Positions 16,727 to 25,842 are shown, numbered from the stretch's first letter. The stretch: DNA of 36,555 nt from Gemmatimonadaceae bacterium (GCA_014377535.1 JACMPK010000002.1:1-36555), one strand, 5' to 3'. The notes: generated by a model from the sequence alone, not told the origin. Numbers and translations are program-made.

Positions 16727-17953
16727 TCACGCTCGACAGCCCGCCGCGCCGGCAATGATGCGCAGTGCACGTTGCAGCCCGGCGACGCCATCGGTGTCGC
16801 CATACCACTCCTGTGACGTGTGCGTACCACCGCCACGACCTCCACCGCCGATCGCGATCGCGGGAACGCCCATCGCGATCGGAACGCTGGCGTCCGTGCT
16901 CGCCGTGGCCAGGCGCGGTGTGCCACCGGCGTCGCGCGTGACCTGTCGTGCCATGCGCAGCAGTGGTGCATCGGGCGACGTCACGCCACAGGGACGCGCG
17001 CCGATCTGCTGGATCTCGCTCGTGAGCGGCTTTGTGTCGGGCAACCGGCGCCCATTCTCCACACGCTCGACGCGCGCGACAACCTGGCGCAGCGTGCGCT
17101 CCAGATCCGCGAGCACCGGCGCGCTGATGCTGCGCATGTCGACCTCGAGCCACGCATCTGGCGGAATGCTGTTGATGCTGTCGCCGCCACCAATGCGGGC
17201 GACGGTGAGCGTCGTGCGCGGCTCGCGTGGCAGCGCCACCACCTGCAGCAACGCCGTCGCCGATGCCGCGGCGTGCACGGGATTCACGAGCCCGTAGTCG
17301 GCCCAGCTGTGGCCACCCGGCCCACGAAACGTGATTCGCCAGCGTGTGCTGCCAAGCGCCGCGTTCACGATGCGATCGTCGCCCGCGCCATCGATCGCGA
17401 TCACGGCCAGCGGTACCGGCGCGGCATCCTGCATCAGCTGCTTCATGCCGCGCAGATCACCGAGTCCTTCCTCGCCGACCGTGCAGGCCAGCACCACGTC
17501 GTGCAGCGTGACGAGTGACGCCTGCTGCATGGCATGCCCGATCGCGAGCAGTGCGGCAAGGCCGCGACCATTGTCGCCGATGCCCGGACCAGTGAGACGC
17601 GCACCGACCTGCTGCACCACTGGCGACTCGATCGAGAACACGGTATCCAGATGCGCGCAGCACCAGACGGCGCCGGCATGTGCACGCGACGGAGCGCCCG
17701 GCTCCACAGGCCGTCGCGCGATCACGTTGCCCACGCGGTCCGTCATGACGTCACTCCAGCCGATGGACGCGAACTGCGCCGCCATCCACTGCCCGCGACG
17801 TGCTTCGTCGCCCGTCGGCGCGGCGATGCGCGTCACGTCACACTGCCACGCGAGCGTGCGCGCGTTGTGCGTGGCGAGAAACCCGCACGCGAGCTGCAGC
17901 GCGGTGTTCACGTGCTCGCGCCGCGTGAGCGCGGCAGCCATATGCAAAGCCAT
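16727..17953 (-). CDS. M20-family peptidase (PepT/CPG2-like)
   Basis: This ~408-residue protein is a co-catalytic zinc peptidase of family M20. Zinc-site motifs appear in order: CCAHLDTVF, GIGDNGRG, CTVGEEGLGD, AIDGAGD, and a C-terminal GGGGRGGGTHTSQEW carrying the last His. A dimerisation (lid) domain with FRGPGGHSWADYG sits between. Enzymes of this type cleave dipeptides, tripeptides or N-acyl amino acids. No signal peptide is seen, so it is probably cytoplasmic. The open frame extends far upstream, over the divergent gene; ATGs at 17953 and 17941 are the reasonable starts. It diverges from the LeuA-like gene, sharing about 70 bases of regulatory DNA. Confidence 0.85.
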   Translation of the reverse strand: MALHMAAALTRREHVNTALQLACGFLATHNARTLAWQCDVTRIAAPTGDEARRGQWMAAQFASIGWSDVMTDRVGNVIARRPVEPGAPSRAHAGAVWCCAHLDTVFSIESPVVQQVGARLTGPGIGDNGRGLAALLAIGHAMQQASLVTLHDVVLACTVGEEGLGDLRGMKQLMQDAAPVPLAVIAIDGAGDDRIVNAALGSTRWRITFRGPGGHSWADYGLVNPVHAAASATALLQVVALPREPRTTLTVARIGGGDSINSIPPDAWLEVDMRSISAPVLADLERTLRQVVARVERVENGRRLPDTKPLTSEIQQIGARPCGVTSPDAPLLRMARQVTRDAGGTPRLATASTDASVPIAMGVPAIAIGGGGRGGGTHTSQEWYGDTDGVAGLQRALRIIAGAAGCRA

Positions 17954-17983
17954 GCGGCAAGGAAGCTGGTGATGGCGTGAGAC

Positions 17984-17997
17984 GGCAAGCGTTTGCC
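17984..17997. promoter_or_regulatory. Palindrome shaped like a LacI-family operator
   Basis: GGCAAGCGTTTGCC is symmetric at six of seven positions around a central CG, the layout typical of LacI/GalR-family operators. It sits between two divergent genes, 27 bases from the LeuA-like start. No LacI-type regulator is encoded in the window, so this is only a shape match. Confidence 0.3.
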
Positions 17998-18009
17998 TGC
18001 TGACACGCA

Positions 18010-18015
18010 TAGATT
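18010..18015 (+). promoter_or_regulatory. Possible -10 element (TAGATT) of a near-leaderless transcript
   Basis: TAGATT lies eight bases before the ATG at 18024, with no Shine-Dalgarno sequence between. Transcription starting about seven bases after the hexamer would begin within one or two bases of the start codon. No good -35 hexamer at the right distance is visible. Confidence 0.3.
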
Positions 18016-18023
18016 CTGCTGTC

Positions 18024-19289
18024 ATGATGCTGCCGGACGACCTGCCGGACGAGGTACCGCCTGCCCTGTACGACTGGAACACGCCGCCCGCGCGACGGCG
18101 CGCGATCGACGTCTCCGACAGCACCTTCTGCGATGCGCCGCAGAGTCCCTCGACCATCGATCCGCCGCAGGCCGCCAAGCGCCGCCTGCTGTCGCTGATG
18201 GGTCAACTGGGCCTTCGTTCTGTAGCACTCGGCATGCCGGCCTCCGGACCGCGCCAGTTCGCCGATGCGCTGGACCTTGCACGCGAGCTGATGCGCGCGC
18301 AACTGCCGATCGACGCCTCGTGCAGCGCGCGCGCCAGCGTGAAGGATGTCGCAACTGTCCTCGAGGTGCGTGAACGCTCCGGCCTCGATCTCGAGATCGC
18401 GATCGCGCTGCCGGTTTCGCCGATCCGACTCGCGGCTGACGGCATCTCCATGGCATGCCTGCAGGACATTGCCGAAGTGTCGTTCACGTTCGCGGCACAC
18501 GGTGGCGCACGTGTGGTCGGCGTACTGGAAGATGCCGTGCGCACGCCGCCGGAGCTGCTGGCCGTGCTGATCCGCCACATCCTCGCGCTGGGTGCCACCG
18601 CGGTGCGCATTTCCGACAGCGTGGGCCACGCCACCCCTGAGGGCACACGCGCACTGCTCCGGTTCGCGGCAGAGCAGATGCAGACCTCCGGTGGTCGCGC
18701 AATCCGGCTCGAGTGGCATGGGCAGCAGGATCGCGGGCTGGCCCTCGCGAATGCCCTGGCGGCGGTGGGCGCAGGTGTCGACCGCGTGCATGCCAGCGCA
18801 CTCGGACTGGGTGAGCGCAGCGGAACGGTGCCACTGGAGCTGCTGCTCACCAACCTGCGCCTCACGGGGCGCTGGCCGCACACACTCGGCGCGCTGGCGG
18901 AGTACTGCGAGTCGGCAGCGTCGTCGTACGGCGTGGTGATCAGCGCCGCGCATGCCGTGGTCGGCAGCGATGCTTTTCGTACCGGCACCGGCGCGCATGC
19001 CACTGCGCTGGTGAAGGCACTGCGGGCCGGCAACCGGTCACTCGCGGACGATGTCGGATCGGCGGTGCCTGCGAGCTTCGTCGGCGCCGAGCATTGCATC
19101 GATGTCGGTCCGGTCTCGGGCCTGTCGAATGTGCGCTGGTGGCTGTCGCAGCACGGATACGATGCGGGCGACCAGGTGCTGATTCGCGAGCTGTTGCTGC
19201 GTGTGAAGCAGATGCAGCGCGTGGCCAGCAACGACGAGCTGCGCGACATGGCCGACGCACTGCTCACCGCGCGCGCCGCACGGACCTGA
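18024..19289 (+). CDS. DRE-TIM superfamily (2-isopropylmalate synthase-like) protein with degraded active site
   Basis: This 421-residue protein has the TIM-barrel pattern of the LeuA/HMG-CoA-lyase superfamily, including ISDSVGHATPEG (strand with Asp and Gly) and GLGERSGT at 261-268, equivalent to the GxGERxGN motif. The catalytic opening, normally D-T-T-L-R-D-G-E-Q, reads DSTFCDAPQ at 32-40: the DRE arginine is Cys36 and the glutamate is Pro39. The metal-binding HxHND reads HGQQD at 232-236, so the second histidine is Gln234. With these losses, classical acyl-transfer or lyase chemistry is unlikely. There is no C-terminal leucine-regulatory domain of full LeuA length. It is followed by an MFS gene only two bases after its stop. 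Real function unknown. Confidence 0.8.
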   Translation: MMLPDDLPDEVPPALYDWNTPPARRRAIDVSDSTFCDAPQSPSTIDPPQAAKRRLLSLMGQLGLRSVALGMPASGPRQFADALDLARELMRAQLPIDASCSARASVKDVATVLEVRERSGLDLEIAIALPVSPIRLAADGISMACLQDIAEVSFTFAAHGGARVVGVLEDAVRTPPELLAVLIRHILALGATAVRISDSVGHATPEGTRALLRFAAEQMQTSGGRAIRLEWHGQQDRGLALANALAAVGAGVDRVHASALGLGERSGTVPLELLLTNLRLTGRWPHTLGALAEYCESAASSYGVVISAAHAVVGSDAFRTGTGAHATALVKALRAGNRSLADDVGSAVPASFVGAEHCIDVGPVSGLSNVRWWLSQHGYDAGDQVLIRELLLRVKQMQRVASNDELRDMADALLTARAART

Positions 19290-19291
19290 AC

Positions 19292-20488
19292 ATGCGCGGG
19301 ACTGTCGCATCCACGCGCGCACTGCCACCGCTGGTGCGTGCGCTGGCGTTGGTCAGTCTGCTGACCGATGCCGCCAGCGAGATGATCTACCCGCTGCTGC
19401 CGGTGTTCGTGACCACGGTGCTCGGCGGATCGCCGGCGATGCTCGGCCTGCTGGAAGGTGCGGCGGAGAGCACCGCGGCGCTCGTGAAGCTGGGCAGCGG
19501 CGCGCTCAGCGATCGCATCGGCCGCTTCACGCCGATCGTGCTGCTCGGCTATGCCATTGCGAGCGTCACGCGACCATTCATGGGCGTCGCACAATCGGTG
19601 CATCAGGTCATCGGGTTACGCCTGATCGATCGCGTGGGCAAGGGCATCCGGGGTGCACCGCGTGACGCCCTGCTGGCGGCCAGCGTGGAGCCGGCGGTGC
19701 GTGGACGCGCGTTCGGATTCCATCGCGCCGCCGATCATCTGGGCGCCGTGATCGGGCCGGTGGTGGCGTGGCTGCTGCTGCAGCAGCTGCACTTCACGTT
19801 GCGCACGGTGTTCGTGCTGAGCGTGATCCCGGGACTGCTGGCGGTGCTCACGATCGTGATCGCGGTGCGGGATCCGGCATCGACGTCGGTACCTGTACCG
19901 GCCGCACCGGCGCTGCCATCACCGCGCGATGTCGTGGCCATGCCTCGTCGCTTCTGGGCGGTGCTCGGCGTGCTGCTGCTGTTCACGCTTGGCAACTCCA
20001 CCGATGCGTTCCTGCTGCTGCGCGCACAGCAGCTCGGTGTGCCGGTAGCCATGCTGCCGCTGCTCTGGGCTGCACACCATGTCGTGAAATCCGCGTCGAG
20101 CGTGCCCGGTGGCGCGCTGAGTGATCGTGTAGGCAGGCGTCGCGTGATGCTGCTGGGCTGGACGCTGTATGCGCTGGTCTACCTCGGCTTCGCCTACGCG
20201 AGCAGTGCCACGCACGCCTGGCTGCTGTTCCTGGTGTACGGGCTGTACTTCGGGCTCGTCGAGGGGGCGGAGAAGGCGCTCATCGCGGACCTGGCGCCGC
20301 CGGATCGTCGCGGCACGGCATTTGGCTGGTACAACGCGGCGATGGGAGTGGCGGCGCTGCCGGCCTCGTTGCTGCTCGGCACCGTGTGGACGTTGCGAGG
20401 CCCGACGGCGGCGTTCAGTGTCGGGGCCATGATCGCGGCAGCGGCGCTGGTGTGTGGCCTCGTGGTGTTTCCGAGGCAGCGTGCGTGA
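19292..20488 (+). CDS. MFS transporter
   Basis: This 398-residue inner-membrane protein has about twelve hydrophobic helices in the major facilitator arrangement. Family marks include the loop between helices 2 and 3 (GALSDRIGRF), a second copy after helix 8 (GALSDRVGRRRVM), and the helix-4/5 region RVGKGIRGAPRDALLAA. That last motif is common in bacterial MFS proteins annotated as efflux or multidrug-type transporters. Substrate is unknown. The ATG at 19292 is two bases after the preceding stop, so the LeuA-like gene and this transporter form one operon. The open frame upstream overlaps that gene and is not membrane-like. Confidence 0.9.
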   Translation: MRGTVASTRALPPLVRALALVSLLTDAASEMIYPLLPVFVTTVLGGSPAMLGLLEGAAESTAALVKLGSGALSDRIGRFTPIVLLGYAIASVTRPFMGVAQSVHQVIGLRLIDRVGKGIRGAPRDALLAASVEPAVRGRAFGFHRAADHLGAVIGPVVAWLLLQQLHFTLRTVFVLSVIPGLLAVLTIVIAVRDPASTSVPVPAAPALPSPRDVVAMPRRFWAVLGVLLLFTLGNSTDAFLLLRAQQLGVPVAMLPLLWAAHHVVKSASSVPGGALSDRVGRRRVMLLGWTLYALVYLGFAYASSATHAWLLFLVYGLYFGLVEGAEKALIADLAPPDRRGTAFGWYNAAMGVAALPASLLLGTVWTLRGPTAAFSVGAMIAAAALVCGLVVFPRQRA

Positions 20489-20521
20489 CGGGCACCGGGG
20501 AGGATGCCCACCGCGACTGCG

Positions 20522-21040
20522 CTATGGACGCCTGATGGTGGTGACGATGGTGCCACCGGTGCCCGGGGGTGCATTGCCACCACCCTGAGTGACCGTCGCG
20601 CCGGCCGCTGCCGCCGCGGCAATGCCGCCCAGCACCATCAGGGTCGTGCGCTTGCGGGAGAAGGTGCGGACTGCCACCTCGCTGATGTACGGTCGCGGAA
20701 TGGCCGCCGTGGTGCCGCTCGACGAGAATTTCTGTCGAGTGGATGTGTACATGTTTTCCACCGCGACCACGAGTGAGTCGGTGCTGGATCGCAGCACGGT
20801 GCCCTCGACTTCATTCACGGCATTGCCCAGCACCTGCACGAGCGCGAGCGAGCCCGCGTCGGTGAGACGTACGGTGACCGGCGTGACGGCCGGCAGCGCG
20901 GTATTCGTCGTGGGAATGAATGCGTAACAGCTGCTGAGGGTCAGCATGCACGCGAGAATAGATGTGCCCGCGATCGAACGCCGAGCCGCGATGTTCCGCG
21001 GCTCGGCGTTGATGGAGCATGAACGCTCCGGTGTGATCAC
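20522..21040 (-). CDS. Small lipoprotein coupled to the SusD-like gene
   Basis: This 172-residue protein uses a GTG start at 21040 that overlaps the SusD-like stop in a GTGA, so the two are translationally coupled. A hydrophobic stretch at about 23-37 ends with the lipobox LSSC, giving an unusually long n-region. A short second hydrophobic segment (TLMVLGGIAAAAAAGATV) lies near the C-terminus and is followed by a Gly/Pro-rich tail. The middle section (LVQVLGNAVNEVEGTVLRSS, then LVVAVENMYTSTRQ) looks like a small beta-domain. I do not recognise a family. Position suggests a role with the SusC/SusD-like outer-membrane pair. Confidence 0.75.
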   Translation of the reverse strand: MITPERSCSINAEPRNIAARRSIAGTSILACMLTLSSCYAFIPTTNTALPAVTPVTVRLTDAGSLALVQVLGNAVNEVEGTVLRSSTDSLVVAVENMYTSTRQKFSSSGTTAAIPRPYISEVAVRTFSRKRTTLMVLGGIAAAAAAGATVTQGGGNAPPGTGGTIVTTIRRP

Positions 21041-22431
21041 GGCTTGCAGGCTTCTGGACGGTCCTGCGCTGCGATCGTGGGCTGCGCATCGCGGAGCACC
21101 TTGTTCTGCGTCCGTTCATCGAAACTGATCGGCAGGAAGCATGGACGACGCGTGGCGGCGTTCTGCGACAACCACTTGTCGGCCGGCTGGTTGAAACGGT
21201 AGTGATCGTGCAGGCGACGTCCCTGCATGAACAGGCCCACGCGACGCTCGTGGATCAGAATCGCCTGCGCCGTCGGGGTACCGGCCCACACCGGCTTGCC
21301 GTCGATTGCACGGGCCGCATTGATTGCGGTCGTGAAGCCGGCGGTGTTGGCCGTTGCCAGCGCCGCCTCCGCCTGAATCAGGTACATCTCGCGTGCCGAC
21401 GTCAGGGTGTACCCGATGAACTGGGTTGACGACTGACGGCAGCACTCGTTGATCGCGACGGCCAGCGTTGCATCCGGCTGGCCACTGACGGGATCGGCCA
21501 GCTTGATGCCGGCAATGCCGTCAGCCACGCGCGTGAATGTTCCGTTCACATACGGGGTTCCGGCACGGAGCTCGAGACGCTGGTTCATCTCGAAGCCGGT
21601 GTTGAAGTAGCCGCTGTTGTTCTGCGCCGTGGACGTGGAGCGGAACCGGTACGACGGCGACATCACGGCCAGTGCTGCTGCGGCGTCGGCATTCGCGCCG
21701 GCGTCGTTGATCAGCGGGTTCGCCGGGAAGCCGCGCGGTGCGCGCAGCGTACCCCACACGGCGCGGCTGAACCGTGCACGCGCGCGAAGACCGAGTGCCT
21801 GCCGCTGCAGTTCGGCATTCGCGAGCGTGGTGGCCAATGCGTTCGCCTTGCCGAAGTATGCGATCGCAGAGTCGAATGTGATTCGCATGTTGGCCGGACC
21901 GATCGATACTGCCGATTCAACGCGACTCGAGGCGATGATGAAATCCTCGTAGTTCTCGCCGATGAACAGGTACGCCGTGCCGGCGAAGATGTACGCGCGG
22001 GCGAGGTCGGCCCGCGTCGTCAGGTTTGCACCGAACTCCTCGAGCTTCGTGACGGTGTAGTCGCCCTGCCAGCGCGCCTGACTGATGTACGGGTAGGTGC
22101 CGTTGCTGTACTCGTTCACCGGATCGCCGATGTCGCCACCGTCGAGCAGGTTCCAGTACTCGCGCGAGCCAGCCCACTGAAGCTCGTCGGATGCGGCGCC
22201 GGACACACCGATCAGGCCGTTGACGGCCAGGTGCAGCGTGCCACCAAGGCCGTTGACCAGCGGTGTCGCCGCCGTGACGTTGAGCGCGTCTTCGGTGACC
22301 GCGTTGACGTTCTTGACGTCGGTGTCGAACAGACCGCAGCCGGCCAGCAGCGTGCTGGCGCCCACGAGCAGGGCGCCGGCACGAAGCTGGAGGGTGCGGT
22401 ATTTCAGGTGCTGCATGAGTCGAATCGTCAT
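21037..22431 (-). CDS. SusD/RagB-like outer-membrane lipoprotein
   Basis: This 464-residue protein is the substrate-capturing lid partner of the SusC-like receptor encoded just upstream. The N-terminus has a signal peptide ending in the lipobox LAGC with Cys32, so it is lipid-anchored. The body is helical with TPR-like stretches (for example ARAYIFAGTAYLFIGENYED and AREMYLIQAEAALATANT), typical of SusD-like proteins. The C-terminal part has the ILIHERRVGLFMQGRRLHD segment that is characteristic of the family, in which E-R-xx-L/F-F-xx-G-xR-xx-D recurs. The gene is 19 bases after the receptor gene. Substrate is not readable; peptides or glycans are both possible. Confidence 0.9.
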   Translation of the reverse strand: MTIRLMQHLKYRTLQLRAGALLVGASTLLAGCGLFDTDVKNVNAVTEDALNVTAATPLVNGLGGTLHLAVNGLIGVSGAASDELQWAGSREYWNLLDGGDIGDPVNEYSNGTYPYISQARWQGDYTVTKLEEFGANLTTRADLARAYIFAGTAYLFIGENYEDFIIASSRVESAVSIGPANMRITFDSAIAYFGKANALATTLANAELQRQALGLRARARFSRAVWGTLRAPRGFPANPLINDAGANADAAAALAVMSPSYRFRSTSTAQNNSGYFNTGFEMNQRLELRAGTPYVNGTFTRVADGIAGIKLADPVSGQPDATLAVAINECCRQSSTQFIGYTLTSAREMYLIQAEAALATANTAGFTTAINAARAIDGKPVWAGTPTAQAILIHERRVGLFMQGRRLHDHYRFNQPADKWLSQNAATRRPCFLPISFDERTQNKVLRDAQPTIAAQDRPEACKP

Positions 22432-22450
22432 GATTTCTGTCCGCCCCCTG

Positions 22451-25400
22451 TTAGAAGCCGAAGTTGACTGAGAAGGAATAGCGGCGCGGAATCGGCAGGC
22501 CGAAGGCTTCCGTGCTGGTCAGGAAGTTCTGGTCGAGCGTTGAGGCGGACCGGTCGATGGCGTTCACCTCGGGGTCCACGCCGGGGTACTTGGTCCAGAG
22601 CAGCAGGTTACGGCCGGAACCCGTGATGCTCAGGGTGCGCGCGCCAAGCTTGCTGGCGAGCGTCGGGCTGAAGTCGTACGTCACGGCCAGCTCACGCAAG
22701 CGCATGAACGTGCCATCCTGGCTCTGATTCAGGCCCGGCTCCAGCAGGCGACGGTACTTCGTCACGTACAGGTTGGCTGCGGCAACGCGCTGTTCCGGTG
22801 TGGAGGCCGGGTTCAGCAGCGTGGAATGAATCTGCGAGAATTCCAGACGGTTCGAGCCGATCGACGGGTGCTGCGACAGGCGGAAACCGTCGGTCAGGTT
22901 CTGCACCTGGAAGCCGGTGCGGTACTCGAACAGCGACTGGACGCGCCAGTTCTTCTTGAAGCGGTAGGTGCCACCCAGTGCGCCCGTCCAGTCAGGGAAG
23001 ACGTCACCCTTGCGCTGCTCGAACAGGATGCCCGTACCCTGATAGTCGGCCAGCAGCGGCTGCAGCGTGCTCTGCACGCCGGAGTTCAGCAGGTCACGCG
23101 GCTGCTGGAAGTAGGCCAGCAGTTCAGCCTGCGTCGCTGGCGAGCCACGGCCGTTGAAGTTCACCGGTGCCTGCGTCGCTGCGTCGAAGCAGGCGATCGG
23201 CTTGCCGAGCTTGTTCGTGGCCGGGCCACCCGACGGGCAGGCGGTTGCCAGCAGCGGCTCGTACAGGGAACCGAGCGGGGCGCCTTCCTTCAGGAAGCCG
23301 CGATAGCGGAAGTAACCCACCTTGATCGGCGGTGCGCCGCCCAGGCTGGTCAGCGTCTGCTTCAGGTACGCGGCGTTGGCGAACACTTCGAGACTGCTGG
23401 TCGCGTTACGGATCGGGAAGAAGCGGACGTTGATTTCCATGCCGTTCGCCGCGATCGCGCCGATGTTCGTCAGCTGCGTATTTCGGAAACCGCCCGACGT
23501 CGGATACTGACGCGCGATGAGTGCATCACGCACCTTGCGATCCCAGTATGTGAACTCGAGTGCGAGCTTGTTGTCGAACAGGCCGGCCTCGAAACCACCC
23601 TCGATTTCCGTCGAGATTTCCGGCTTCAGGTCCTGGCTGCCGAGGTTCTGCGGTGCCAGGCCGGCACCAGCTTCCGACGTCAGCGGCTGGAACGTGGTGA
23701 ACTTGTCGAAGGCGCCAGGCTGGCGACCGGACTGACCGATGGCGGCGCGGAAGCGCAGCGTGGACAGCGTGCTCGAGTTCCACGACTTGCGATCGGACGG
23801 CACGACGGAGAGCGAGGCCTTCGGGTAGAACACGCCCGGCGCATTTTCGCCGAAGGCGCTGGCGAAGTCGTAGCGACCGCCGACGGTGCTGAACACCCAG
23901 TCATGCCAGCCGATCTGGGTCTGTCCGAAGTAGCCGCCGTTGATCGTGGTGAGCAGCGACTCGTTGTTCGTGATGGCGGAACCACCGGCACCCACGATCT
24001 CGATGCCCGGGCCCGGGAACGACTGGGCTGCCGCCGACGTGGTCTTGCGGTTGGTGTTGAACACCTGCAGGCCGGCGACGGTGGCCGTCGACCAGCTCGA
24101 GCCGATGTTGCGGTTATAGGCCACCTTGGCATCCAGCGTCTGCACGCGGGTGTTGTCGTTGAACACCGTGCGATCGCCGTTCACCGCCTGCGAGGTGAAG
24201 CCGTCGATGTTGTAGCCGAAGCGCGAGAAGCCGATGTCGCGGCCGGCCGTGTAGTCGTAGCCGAAGGTCGCGCTGTACGTCAGGTTCGTCGTCTGGTTGT
24301 ACGACATGTCCAGCGAGCCGAGGTAGCGCGACGCGGCGGCTTCGTTGATCTGGCCCATGGCTTCACGGACCGTCATGAAGGCCTGGTTGCCGAACAGGTT
24401 GCCGCGACCGCTGCAGACGCCCGGGCTCTTGATCGTCGACAGGTTGCAGTTCGCCAGCTCGGGACGTGCCATGAACGCCAGCGAATTCACGCCGTAGATG
24501 TTGTTGTTCGTCTCGGGCGACTTGTTCAGGATGTTGTAGTAATTGTTGTTGAAGCGCATCCGGAAGTTCTTGAACGGCGTCAGCGTCAGGTTGGCCGTGG
24601 TCTGGATGCGGCGGACGGCATCCGTGGCCGGCCCGAACTGCTTGCCACCGAACGGACCGTCCTCGCTGTACAGGCGCCCGCTGGCGAAGTACGTCACGGC
24701 GTTGCCACCACCGGTGACCGTACCGCCAAGGGCCGTGGCGAGGCCGGTTTCCGTCAGGTTGTTCTTGAAGACTTCCGTCTGGATGATCTCGTATGGCGCG
24801 TAGGTGCGGCCGTAGAACTCCGACGCACGGCGTGCCTGCGCGGTATCCTTGGCGAAGCCGGTGTTCGGGGCGATGCGATCCGGGAACTGGATGGCATCCT
24901 GCTGCGCGGTGAACGTCCAGCGCGGTGCACCCTGGGACCCGACCTTCGTGAAGATCTGGATCACGCCGTTGGAGGCTTCCGTGCCGTACAGCGTTGCGGC
25001 GGCGGCACCCTTCAGCACTTCCACGCGCTCGATGGTGTTCGGATCGATGTCATCGAGGCGCGTCGGGGCACCACCACCACCACCGGCACCCTGTGAGCCG
25101 GCGCCGTTGTTCATGCGGACGCCGTCAATGAAGATGATCGGCTCGTTGGACTGTGAAAGCGACGAGTTGCCGCGGATGCGGATCTGTGCGCCCTGTCCGG
25201 TCATGCCGCCGCCGATGACGCCGACGAGGCCCGGCTCACGTGCGGTGAGCAGGTTGGAGATGTCGTTGATCGGTGCGTTGGCCGGCGGCTTGATGACTGC
25301 CACCGTGTTGCCAAGGCGCTTGGTTTCTGTGGCCTGGCCAGACCCGGTCACGACGACCTGATTCAGCTGAATGGCCGAGGTGTTGAGCGCAAAGTCGATA

Positions 25401-25726
25401 CGGGCCGTCTGGCCTGCCGTCAGCACGACGGACTTGGATGCCGGCGTGTAGCCGAGCGCACGCACACGCACCAGCACCGTCTTGGTGCCCGTCACCGGGA
25501 CACCGATGATGCGGTACGTACCCTGATTGTTCGTCAGTCCACCAAAGCGTGTCTGCTGATCGATGAAGACCGTCACCGCTTCCAACGCCCTGCTCGACGT
25601 ACCGTCCGTGACCTTCCCTTCAATAATCGCTGTGGCCTGGGCCTGGAGGGAGGTCGCCCCGAGGGACATACCCACCGCCAACCCTGCTGCCGACAGCACA
25701 CGACCAACCCACGCGACACGTTGCAT
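22451..25726 (-). CDS. SusC/RagA-type TonB-dependent outer-membrane receptor
   Basis: This 1091-residue protein imports a large substrate across the outer membrane using TonB energy. From the ATG at 25726 it begins with a signal peptide ending at SLQAQA, then a carboxypeptidase-regulatory-like beta domain (about 35-115, IIEGKVTDGTSSRALEAVTV), then the plug domain with GQGAQIRIRGNSSLSQSNEP and IIFIDGVRMNNG, then a long beta-barrel ending in the aromatic residue of SVNFGF. This N-terminal domain plus plug plus barrel is the SusC layout. GGAG-like bases (GGAGATCAAGG) precede this start; the ATG at 25780 would place 18 charged residues before the signal peptide. It heads a three-gene unit. Confidence 0.95.
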   Translation of the reverse strand: MQRVAWVGRVLSAAGLAVGMSLGATSLQAQATAIIEGKVTDGTSSRALEAVTVFIDQQTRFGGLTNNQGTYRIIGVPVTGTKTVLVRVRALGYTPASKSVVLTAGQTARIDFALNTSAIQLNQVVVTGSGQATETKRLGNTVAVIKPPANAPINDISNLLTAREPGLVGVIGGGMTGQGAQIRIRGNSSLSQSNEPIIFIDGVRMNNGAGSQGAGGGGGAPTRLDDIDPNTIERVEVLKGAAAATLYGTEASNGVIQIFTKVGSQGAPRWTFTAQQDAIQFPDRIAPNTGFAKDTAQARRASEFYGRTYAPYEIIQTEVFKNNLTETGLATALGGTVTGGGNAVTYFASGRLYSEDGPFGGKQFGPATDAVRRIQTTANLTLTPFKNFRMRFNNNYYNILNKSPETNNNIYGVNSLAFMARPELANCNLSTIKSPGVCSGRGNLFGNQAFMTVREAMGQINEAAASRYLGSLDMSYNQTTNLTYSATFGYDYTAGRDIGFSRFGYNIDGFTSQAVNGDRTVFNDNTRVQTLDAKVAYNRNIGSSWSTATVAGLQVFNTNRKTTSAAAQSFPGPGIEIVGAGGSAITNNESLLTTINGGYFGQTQIGWHDWVFSTVGGRYDFASAFGENAPGVFYPKASLSVVPSDRKSWNSSTLSTLRFRAAIGQSGRQPGAFDKFTTFQPLTSEAGAGLAPQNLGSQDLKPEISTEIEGGFEAGLFDNKLALEFTYWDRKVRDALIARQYPTSGGFRNTQLTNIGAIAANGMEINVRFFPIRNATSSLEVFANAAYLKQTLTSLGGAPPIKVGYFRYRGFLKEGAPLGSLYEPLLATACPSGGPATNKLGKPIACFDAATQAPVNFNGRGSPATQAELLAYFQQPRDLLNSGVQSTLQPLLADYQGTGILFEQRKGDVFPDWTGALGGTYRFKKNWRVQSLFEYRTGFQVQNLTDGFRLSQHPSIGSNRLEFSQIHSTLLNPASTPEQRVAAANLYVTKYRRLLEPGLNQSQDGTFMRLRELAVTYDFSPTLASKLGARTLSITGSGRNLLLWTKYPGVDPEVNAIDRSASTLDQNFLTSTEAFGLPIPRRYSFSVNFGF

Positions 25727-25813
25727 CCTTGATCTCCGTCTTGCCTGCTCTGGGTGGGCAAACCTGTGCCAGACCGCCATCGGGCTGACACCGAACCTGT
25801 GGTTCTGGTACGG

Positions 25814-25842
25814 TGTTTACGCCGGGGGGAACTTTTTCGCAA
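25814..25842 (-). promoter_or_regulatory. Possible promoter of the SusC-SusD operon
   Basis: Read on the minus strand, TTGCGA (25842-25837) and TAAACA (25819-25814) are separated by 17 bases and lie about 90 bases before the receptor start codon. The spacer has a run of six C. The -35 matches that suggested for the atp operon; the -10 is a modest match. Confidence 0.4.

Noticed and set aside
22826-25096. Long open frame (756 codons) on the plus strand opposite the SusC-like gene
   Set aside because: It is the antisense shadow of a high-GC coding region: Arg/Val/Ala/Gly-rich, no domain, and the minus-strand protein is unmistakable.
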